64,000 nucleotides of DNA from Haemonchus contortus (taxonomy: Eukaryota > Nematoda > Chromadorea > Rhabditida > Trichostrongylidae), in contig LS997564.1 in NCBI GenBank assembly GCA_000469685.2, positions 41,496,240-41,560,239 of the forward strand. Direction: 5' to 3'. Position numbers and translations under genes: made by a program. Under the pieces are notes generated by a model. That model worked only from the letters and a program-made list of their open reading frames with translations. It ran no database searches and was not told where the DNA came from. Below, piece after piece: positions 56,103-64,000 of the stretch. Each line of letters begins with the position of its first letter. Position 1 is the first letter of the stretch.

Positions 56103-56620
56103 ACCACTCTGCGTATATGGATTTTGGTCATGGAGTTCCGATATATTAATGGTATATTTCTGTTCGTAAATACGTGTCGTAATGTTCCTGTACTATACGG
56201 TCTAATTTGAACTACCTCTAACATAATCTACCTCACACCATAATTTTTGCTTTCATCCTTTCGTCGTACCTGTTGACATTGTGCTGCAGCGGTTTTCAAC
56301 CGCGTCATTGTTATTTGTTGCAGCTTTCAATGAAGTTTGAATGAAATTTACAAAGCTGTTTCAGCCTCAAACCAACTCTGAGAAAGGAAAGAGGAGGAGG
56401 AAGGAGGATAGGATAAATGGAACCTAAAGGATGCTCAGCAAAGTAGGAGACTGGTCACTATCACTGAATGCCAGGACACCATATTGTGTGGACAGTCGAT
56501 TTTGTTCGGGAGGGATAGGACAAAAGGATGGGAGTACAGGAACCGAATCGGGATCTAATTCAATACGTGAGATTTTCCTTGCTCCGCTTTTCCATCCATG
56601 ATTCTTCTACCCACCAAAGA
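56103..56620 (+). promoter_or_regulatory. 3' region of SR copy 2
   Basis: Shares AATGGTATATTTCT after the stop, CTGTTTCAG (56356-56364) and a purine-rich segment (GAGGAGGAAGGAGGATAGG) ending at GTGAGA (56567). No second acceptor or AATAAA is visible here, unlike copies 1 and 3. Confidence 0.45.
56212..56235 (+). promoter_or_regulatory. Pair of let-7-family seed matches (copy 2 3' UTR)
   Basis: CTACCTC at 56212-56218 (followed by T) and CTACCTCA at 56228-56235, ~110-130 bases after the stop, the same distance as in copy 1. Confidence 0.55.
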
Positions 56621-59389
56621 TCCAAAGGTGAATATGTCTGTGTAAAAAAGGTACACTTATATTGAGGCAGCAACCCCAAAGAATACGCTTCATCAACCGT
56701 AACCATTTTTGATGGTCAGGGATATATGATCGGGAACCGTTACATATGGGCTTCTTTTGACCGTTCCAGCCCGAAGCTGGGCGATGAGCATACCACCAGT
56801 CGTTAACTGGTCGAGTTTGTCTTCCTTGAGCATTCAGCTTATTCGACTCATACATCGTGTCCTCTGCTGGCATCCTGCTTTAGGTGCCATACTGAGTCTA
56901 CCTTGAAAGGAGCGCTGCGCTTTTTCAAAGGTATTAGGAATTTCACTCGGCGTGACTAGTTCTGTTCCTAGCATAAATGATTCATTATTCTTGGTCATAA
57001 AGTTAAACATTTCACCTTTTTATTCTTTGGTTCCTTTTTCACGAAGTGTTTCCTTTGCAGTTTTGCGAGTTGGCCTTCATAGCCTTTTGTAAGGATAGCA
57101 CCCATCATTTGGTGCGAGATAAAGGGCACCCAAAGATAGGTAATTAGGGCTATATATCTTTATCGGAGCTACTTGTAGTTTTACGAATTGAGCTTGTAAG
57201 TCGACAACAGGTCGCATCCCGAACGGCTTTGAAAATTCAGGAAGAATACATGGTTTTTATGCTTACAATGGCTTTATGGTGAGATAAAATGGAATGGACG
57301 CAGAAATCCAAAGGCAACATATTTCCTTTCACTGCTTTCCCTTTGAATACACAGATCCTCAGCTGAATACACAAATCCTCAGCAACACACATATACGACA
57401 CATTAAAAAGGAATTTTGGGCCTGGACGGGTGGACCAACCAAGGGATACATTGCATCGCGAGCCCTCGTTTCGACCAAGACCTAATTAGTGTAGGAACCG
57501 AGTGCTCGTACTGAGTTTTCATTTGCGTCCCAGTATTTTCCGAAGAAAGTACGGCACTCAAGCTTTTGAAAAAAGCTGAATACAAAGCGTTTTTGAACGA
57601 TTCTATTATTTTGCATAGCGAGGAATGTTGAGAAGATTGATCCCATACTTCAACCTCATCTGTAAACGAGCATACTGGTTTCAAAGTAATTTGAACTCAC
57701 AACCAGTTCAATAAAATTCAGAAACTGTTACTAGGCTCGAAACGAAACGGTAGCAGGAAGCCAGTAGCGAGAAGAGTGGCCTATATCGCGTCCCATGTCA
57801 ATCGCCACTTCATAAAATAAAGGAGAGGTAACCTATAAATAATACCAGGCGGCCACGCACGCTATCGCGTGCGCTGGGAGCTCTAGCCATGAGGGACAGG
57901 GCCACATGAGCTGATTTTCATTATGGACCTTTATCGGAATTATGAGTTCCCACTCAAACCCCGCCCCCTGTGGACGGAGTCTGGTCCCACCGCCCACCAT
58001 ACGTGTTCTCATCCTGTCGCCTGTACTCCTACCAAGTTTGAACTTTCTAGACCTACGGGGACAGGACTTATAAGTTTCCGCTCGAATCCCGCCCCTGTGG
58101 GCGAAGTCTGGTCCGGCCACCCACCGTAGGTGTTCCCATCCCGCCGCTTATACTCCCTCCAACTTTGAACTTTCTAGGTCCACGAGGACATGAGTTACGA
58201 TTTTCCAAAATGTTTTCATAAAGCATTGCATTTTGAAGAACGCCCGCCCCCCCCCCCCCCATTTCGATCAAACCTATCAATGCACACCTCTAGCCACCTT
58301 CAAACCCCAGTTTTGAACCCGTCTTGTGACTGAATTTGAAATCATGGAACGTACAGCTCATTTCGATGCACGCCACGCCCACTGTGGGCGGGGCTCCGCC
58401 AAGCTGATGTGTGCTTTATACTTCTCGGGACATGGCCTACCCATCCCACGCTTGACCCGGTCTCTCCAGGTAGATCTAAAGGAGCTGAGGAAATTCAGAC
58501 AAACATACAGACAGAACGACAGACGAAGCGCTTCATAGTGAGTAGGATCAATGAAAAGACTGAGATCCTCACCTTTCTTCTGTCAGCGTCCTAATGGGGA
58601 ACTTTCTATATGGTGAAGTAGTGGATAGGATCCTATTGGAAAAACCTTCCTTTGTAGATGCTTATCGAGTGTCCAAAAACCTGAAATAGAGATCTGTTAA
58701 GTTACTTCTCATTATGTTCCCATCCGACTGGCAGAGCAGCGATTATTTAGGATTCCAGTTCTGGTGAGGTTTGCTAAATTACGACATTATGTTTTGATAA
58801 CGATTACTGGTATCATTGAGAGGAAGATCTACGCCGTTCAAAACACCCTTGAATTGCTAGGAATTTACAAAAACATTCCTACTACCGCTCGCTCAATGCT
58901 TTACACTCTGAGTACCACGAACGATTAGAGCTGACCAGCCCTTCCTGACGCCGAAATATCTTACCTGGAATCCTGCTGTCAACATAGCCCAGTTATTTTC
59001 CTAGCCTCGGGAAACCTGATCCCCGTGTGCTGTTACCAGCTCAGGGCTACTTGGAAGGGGCTTCTTCTTCTTTTACTGCTTTTACAAGATAGTATGGCTG
59101 TGGGAGATCCCTTGCTCCCACTAATTCCACCCCGCGCGGTGGGTTTTCCCCTCTGCATGTCGATCGATTAGCTATCGAACGTAGGCCACCCACCGATCGA
59201 TTCACTTTTGGCGGCGGGTCGACTGCGCGATACGCAGCCGCCGCGGCGCGTCCGAGGCCGCGTGGCGTCCCCACCATTAGTCCTTCGTTGTACTTTTGGT
59301 GCACTGCTGCACCGCTTTTCTTCGGGGTTATTTTCGATCGCTTGAACCGTCATGGAATAAAATAGTTGTCTAGATTGTTATCTTTTAGA
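56621..59389. other. Spacer between SR copies 2 and 3
   Basis: Repeat-rich DNA: a 130-bp tandem duplication (57941-58197), a C homopolymer near 58245-58260, and repeats with CAGACAAACATACAGACAG near 58497. A GC-rich stretch at 59110-59290 before copy 3 shares CGAGGCCGCGT with the region before copy 1 (about 50869) and is the likely promoter. Confidence 0.45.
57941..58197. repeat. 130-bp imperfect tandem repeat, two units
   Basis: Unit 1 57941-58070 and unit 2 58071-58197 share GGGCGAAGTCTGGTC-like, CCACCGTAGGTGTTCCCATC-like and AACTTTCTAG words in the same order, ~80% alike by eye. Confidence 0.7.
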
Positions 59390-60483
59390 ATGGTACGTGA
59401 GGAAACCAGAATTTACGTCGGCAACTTGCCTCCAGACTGTCGTGAGAGAGATATTGAGGATATCTTTTCGAAATATGGCAAGATCCGTTTTGTGGATATA
59501 AAAGGTGGTCGAGGACCTCTCTACGCCTTCATAGATTTCGAAGATCCTCGGTAAGTGCATCGTTTTGAAACGTTGTTGTAATCCTCACGCAATAGAGTGA
59601 ACACGTGCTAAGGAACACTATTAATAAAATTTCGCATCTAATCTGGACATCGATCTATCAAAATAAACTGTCGTTTGTCAAGGTTTTGCGTTTGGAAGTG
59701 CAGAGTGGGGATTATCTAGATCTTGTCGCCTACACTCTCGCTTTAGTTCACTCACAGTTGTCTGAGTTTCATGCTCTTTAATCCGGGTGAAAGTTGCACT
59801 TTTAAAGATTGTGGTTCAGCGATGCCGAAGATGCTGTTCGTGGCAGAGATGGTTACGATTTTGATGGATCTCGTATTCGTGTTGAATTCACCCGTGGAGT
59901 TGGGCCACGTGGTCCCGGAGGTCGACCTTTGAATGGTGGTGGTGGCGGTCGTGGAGGGTATGGAGGTTACGGCGGCGATTTTGGCGGTCGCCGTGGTGGT
60001 CCCCCTAATCGTCGTTCCAACTACCGCGTCATCATAGAAGGTCTTCCACCGACCGGTTCATGGCAAGATCTCAAGGTCAGTTTGGTTATTATACTCATTT
60101 TTCGATTGCAATGCAGAATTATTTTGAAGGATCACATGCGCGAGGCTGGAGAAGTCTGTTACGCCGACGTCGCCCGTGACGGTACAGGTGTGGTGGAGTT
60201 CATTCGCTATGATGACATGAAGTATGCTGTCCGAAAATTGGACGATACGAAGTTCCGATCTCATGAGGTAATTTTACTGATTATCCTAATTCGCAGAGTT
60301 TTTGCTATTTTTACTATTTTTTAGGGAGAAACAGGCTACATCCGTGTTCGCGAAGACCCTAGTGTAAGTGGGGGAGGGTTCCGAGACCGCTCAAGATCGC
60401 GCAGTCCTCGTCGGTCATCTCCAAAGTATAGCCCTCGTCGTTCTGCCTCCCGATCACGATCTCGCAGTCTCTCGCGCGACTGA
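59390..60483 (+). CDS. SRSF1/RSP-3-type SR splicing factor, copy 3
   Basis: Four exons in phase, same intron positions: 59390-59550, 59820-60075, 60130-60267, 60325-60483 (TGA); 237 residues, the shortest copy. ATG follows TCTTTTAG by one base. RRM1 [40 protein letters not shown]; shorter Gly-rich linker; pseudo-[43 protein letters not shown]; a shorter RS tail ([20 protein letters not shown]). It starts MVREE instead of MGRDE. Exon 3 acceptor is TTTTGAAG|GAT. Reading frame and domains are intact, so it should be functional. Confidence 0.93.
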
Positions 60484-60990
60484 GAATTTGATGAATGTTA
60501 TGGATTTGGATGTTATGGATTTCCGAAAGGATAATGGTATATTTCTTTTCGCATAAGTATGTTACGCCCATGTTATTTGTGAGATTTGTCTTGTAGCGGT
60601 TGTACGCCGTTCCAGTGTTGGCATTTTGTAAATTTCAATGAAGATTACACAGTCTATCACAAAGTTGTTTCAGCCTCCATTCCACAATGAGAAGGGGATG
60701 AAGGAGGATATGATGACTGGAGAGATAAAGGACATACTGTAGGATAAGAAATTGGCCACAATCAGTGGATTGGATTACGATTCAATTCAATTGTCAATCA
60801 ATTCAAGTGTGGACAGGCAATTCAAACGGGAGGGATAGGGACACAACACAATAGGATAGGAGCTCGGGACTCAATCCGGGGACATAGGAGTATACGTAAG
60901 ATTTTTCGTATTCTTATTTCAGGTGATCGTCGTCAACATCGTGATCAAGAATTGAGCTTTTTTTCTTGAAGAGTTTAATAAATCATTATT
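60484..60990 (+). promoter_or_regulatory. 3' region of SR copy 3
   Basis: Shares AATGGTATATTTCT after the stop, TTGTTTCAG (60665-60673), a purine-rich segment (GAAGGGGATGAAGGAGGATA) ending at donor GTAAGA (60896), a second acceptor TTATTTCAG (60922) and AATAAA at 60977-60982. No let-7 seed complement was seen. Confidence 0.5.
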
Positions 60991-62041
60991 TTTCTCATGT
61001 GCTGCACAGCCTGATGATCAGCTTTAGATGGTGTCCCTGGTACTTTGTAACTCACCACCAGTGTTGTGCAGGTTTATCTTTGTATCATGAAGGGATTTAT
61101 ATTGGAAATGAACACAAAATGGCTTAAATACGTCCGGGGACGTTCTTTTCACGTTCACATTGGGTAGAACAAATACCTCTAAGTGTTCATGTCCCCACGA
61201 AAGCCCTTGGGTCAAATAAGGTATGTGGTAGTGCAGGCAATGTTTGCTTGCATATGCAGTCTTAAAAGTAAGACATCTATTTCACATGTTAACGGTGTGC
61301 GATTTCAGGGGTATTTGTATGTAAACAGTGCGGTATATCTATGTATTTAGTTCATCTCAGTTGATGCATGATAAATGTAGGAGGTGGAAGTTCATAGGAA
61401 GTATTGAGGACCATTTACTGCTTCTAGTGCACGAGGTACTGCTAATCTAGCTAGGAAATTGTGCAACTTTTCGTACGTCCTTAAAAGCTAATAATATTGT
61501 TCGCTCCGTTCAAAATGGAGCTTATCTGTTTTCACTAGAACCATCACAAATCATAAAAAAAATTCCTTTGGGCTGATTCTGACCTCTAGCTGCAGCCCCT
61601 TCCTCAAGCGCTGCACCTTCGCCAATCCCAGTCTGTCTCCCAAATTCTTTTCACGTGGGCATGCCTTTGATAATTCCTGTATTACACAAAACTAAGAGAG
61701 CTCTGATTCGTTAGGAAAAACCCGATGAGGGGTTGTAGGTTTCCATCTGGTGATTATATCAAATGAATTTGGAAGGTCGTTGGCGAATGGGCAGGATTCA
61801 ATTCAATTCGGGTAAGCAATTCTTACCTGGTTCTGATCAGCTGTACTTTTGCCAATTTAGCGCCTCCGAAACCCTCATAATAAGCTGGCCATGGCGATTA
61901 CAACCAATTACTTCCTTAGACCAGCACCAGTTCATTTATTCGTAACTCCAGTGCCCACCAATCATGATGGAACTGAAAACGTGTTCCCTGTTTTCTGAGG
62001 GGAAAGGTCTGTATTTCGAGTTGTGCGTCGCTTTCAGGGCA
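60991..62041. other. Stretch without a supported gene
   Basis: Only short chance frames; nothing assigned. Confidence 0.4.
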
Positions 62042-62291
62042 ATGTCCGCAAAGTGCAATATTTCGCAAAGAATTTTCTCGAAAATTAATCACGTGCTCGT
62101 GGGTGACACACGCCGTCGGTGGTTATTGGTAGTGCATCCTTTGTTTGCTTAACTTTGTTATCTTCCTTTTCCGTAAACTATCGTCATATCAGGAAAGAAT
62201 TAATGCAGATTTGTCGAAACTAACGCTGCGACACCAATTGTTTGCAAAGGAACTTTCTTACGCACCAGAATTGGCTCACGAAGTTGACTGA
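62042..62291 (+). CDS. Small unrecognised two-exon gene
   Basis: ATG follows GCTTTCAG by four bases, a likely trans-splice acceptor. Exon 1 62042-62128 joins exon 2 62193-62291 (TGA) in phase 0 across a 64-base intron (donor GTAGTG, acceptor CATATCAG), giving 61 residues: MSAKCNISQRIFSKINHVLV, GDTRRRWLLERINADLSKLT, LRHQLFAKELSYAPELAHEV and D. The C-terminal half is a convincing amphipathic helix-like sequence. A weaker donor at 62093 would give 49 residues. No family recognised; size and basic N-terminus would suit a small mitochondrial protein, which is a guess. Confidence 0.45.
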
Positions 62292-62469
62292 CCTTTCTTT
62301 TATGTGCTCTGGCGTTCAATACAGTGAAAAAGGCCACTTCTCTCAACTAATTTTTACCTCGTTCTCCTTACTATTGATATTTTTTTTCTACTTTCAAGGT
62401 TCCTTAATCTTTGAGTGATGATAGAAGAAGAGAGATATGCACTTCGGATGTCCTGAGTGTTTTTTCTTT

Positions 62470-62799
62470 AACTCACAAAATCATAGCATCGTACGAAACG
62501 AAACGTCAGGAACTACTTCGTCGGGCGTGAGCCTTCCCATTCTCGAAGTGACAACTACAACCGTTGCAGCCCCAGTGTTGAGCGGTTCATTGGGCGTGCG
62601 ACATTGGGTCGTAAACACACCCAGCGGGGGAAGGCTGAATCATCACGGAGACGTTTTCGAGGGTCGTCAACTCCAAAATGGTCATGCTTCAGAATTGAGA
62701 CGGCGAGGCAGGCGATTACTAGTTTCGCAAAGTCAATTTGAGAATGAGCAAGCCTCGGCGATCCTGCGGCTCGGACTCCAAATCTGCCTTATTAGATAG
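62470..62799 (+). CDS. Candidate coding stretch, frame uncertain
   Basis: Two plus-strand frames stay open for 70-110 codons across a GC-richer block. One ends FENEQASAILRLGLQICLIR before TAG. The other reads GREPSHSRSDNYNRCSPSVE and RGKAESSRRRFRGSSTPKW. Neither shows a known motif, so the correct frame, and whether it codes at all, is open. Confidence 0.2.
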   Translation, partial: NSQNHSIVRNETSGTTSSGVSLPILEVTTTTVAAPVLSGSLGVRHWVVNTPSGGRLNHHGDVFEGRQLQNGHASELRRRGRRLLVSQSQFENEQASAILRLGLQICLIR

Positions 62800-63522
62800 A
62801 AGAATCCTGCTTATCTGGCAAGGTGCGCTTACATTCATGCTACCGAAGCAGATGCCGGTCGAATGCATTCAGATGTAAGCAGTGAGGAGTGAATCCTAAA
62901 CATTGGTGCAGATGGTGGGGTACTAGGAGGTTACTGTATCATATTTTCGCGAGACGTTAAATCCCTTTAATAGTCCTGCTTCTGCTTGTTTCCCCAGGAA
63001 AGCATTACTAAAACAGTAAGGAAAAAAGTTAAATGAGATCCGTCTTCTCGAATTGATTGGGAAGGGAGGATTTGAGATCTGTACTTAATAAACACGTTCC
63101 AAGTCCAGCTCGTTGTTTCCTGAGCCTTTCTTTTTTCCTAGCTGCCTGGTACCGAAAGGTGGGAGGCTACGGGCATATCCTGTGGGTCGTTGACTCTTGC
63201 TCGAGTCTTTAGCTATCGAGGCGCTCGAATCGGTCTGTTTTAACGATCTCGTTTTGAGGTGTCAGCTGATTACGGCTTTTACTTTGACCATTCAATACCT
63301 TGCGTTGAATATGTAGTTAAGCAGGTTAAGTGCTTGTTCGAAGTGAATTCTTGTAATATATCGATCATTACCATCGCCTGTCGTTCCCCAGTAGACTGTC
63401 GCCGTTGGTGGGACAAGTTTGATTCCAAGGTCAGGAAAGGATTTTTACTGCAAAAATCAATTTTATACCTTCAATTTAGTCATTACCTCGAGTTAGAGGC
63501 TCGTGTGAACACGAATTTCATT

Positions 63523-63692
63523 TCAGCGCGGAATTCCATCCATATTAAGTAATGATATATCAGAATTCTGGAAACCCGTGGTATCCAGGATCGCCGTACT
63601 CTTTGGCTCTACCTTGAGGACCATTATTTCAGTTTTTTCATAGCTCACTACTGCAATGAAATGGGGTGATCCAGGAAGCCAGGAGGCTAAAG
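63523..63692 (-). CDS. Terminal exon of a minus-strand gene
   Basis: After an acceptor (GACTAATGCAG) the minus strand is open for 56 codons to TGA: SWLPGSPHFIAVVSYEKTEI, MVLKVEPKSTAILDTTGF, QNSDISLLNMDGIPR. The alternating hydrophobic pattern (HFIAVVS, TEIMVLKV, TAILD) is like a beta-propeller blade, an inference from pattern only. Upstream exons would lie beyond 63.7 kb and probably beyond the window. An internal GTGAGC or GTAGAG could also act as donor. Another open minus-strand stretch between splice-like sites lies at 63372-63447 but does not match in phase. Confidence 0.4.
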
Positions 63693-64000
63693 CTGCATTA
63701 GTCAAGGAAATGTTTTAATGTAGCAAGATCTGCTCGCGTGCCGTGGTGTGGGATGATTGCTAATGGGAAAGATAATAGGCGAGAATTTTGGTTTCCGCTG
63801 CTTTCACCAGACCGGAAACGGCGCTGCTTCTCGGAAGACGACTGGAGTGTTCGTTAATCGCTTCAGTGTCTTCGCGAAGCCATCGGAATGAACATAAGCG
63901 GGAATAAGCATTCGCTGAAGCCGTGCTTATTAGCCGTGCGGGTGAAAATGTGGTTGGGAGGGGGCACCCATTCTAAGTTAGTACATCGGAAATGAATTCA

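Noticed and set aside
1..64000. CRISPR arrays, bacterial operons, rRNA genes
   Set aside because: No regularly spaced repeats of CRISPR type, no rRNA-like blocks; gene structure is eukaryotic throughout.

Overview
This window reads as nuclear DNA of a strongylid (clade V) nematode, most likely a hookworm relative. The basis: genes are broken by many small-to-medium introns with TTTCAG-type acceptors; several start codons sit just downstream of an acceptor-like site (as for spliced-leader trans-splicing); the recognisable proteins look like C. elegans families (PRDM9-like SET-17, PPME1, SRSF1/RSP-3); and intergenic DNA is dense with mariner, piggyBac, RTE/LINE and Penelope-like remnants. Species is inferred, not shown. 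All gene models are my own, built by hand from open frames, splice consensus and phase agreement.

Layout. 0-5 kb: five phase-compatible exons of an unrecognised minus-strand gene. 5-13 kb: mostly non-coding, with a perfect 43-bp-arm hairpin and a mitoribosomal bL36m gene lying between two 120-bp inverted repeats. 13.6-24 kb: a PRDM9-type zinc-knuckle/SET methyltransferase gene (SET-17-like); its presumed long upstream intron holds an RTE fragment and a mariner whose right terminal repeat was split by a LINE. 25.5 kb: a small minus-strand gene with an LNERF motif. 27.3-31.4 kb: a complete nine-exon protein phosphatase methylesterase gene (PPME1). 32.1 and 36.7 kb: two piggyBac-type elements. 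36.5-41 kb: a complete eight-exon F-box gene. 42-43 kb: fold-back repeats. 44.7-48.3 kb: a Penelope-like retroelement with GIY-YIG endonuclease, direct and inverted terminal repeats and a 12-bp target duplication. 48.6-50.6 kb: three internally deleted mariners. 51-61 kb: three tandem SRSF1/RSP-3-type splicing-factor genes, each with a related 3' region. 62-63.7 kb: a small unrecognised two-exon gene and the last exon of a minus-strand gene entering from the right.

The host genes belong to general cell functions: splicing (SR proteins), PP2A methylation control (PPME1), chromatin (SET), ubiquitin targeting (F-box) and mitochondrial translation (bL36m). I see no operon linking them. The most notable points are the intact-looking Penelope insertion with a hammerhead-like core in its terminal repeats, and the SRSF1 triplication, whose 3' regions carry let-7-seed complements (two of three copies) and a shared purine-rich segment bounded by splice-like sites.
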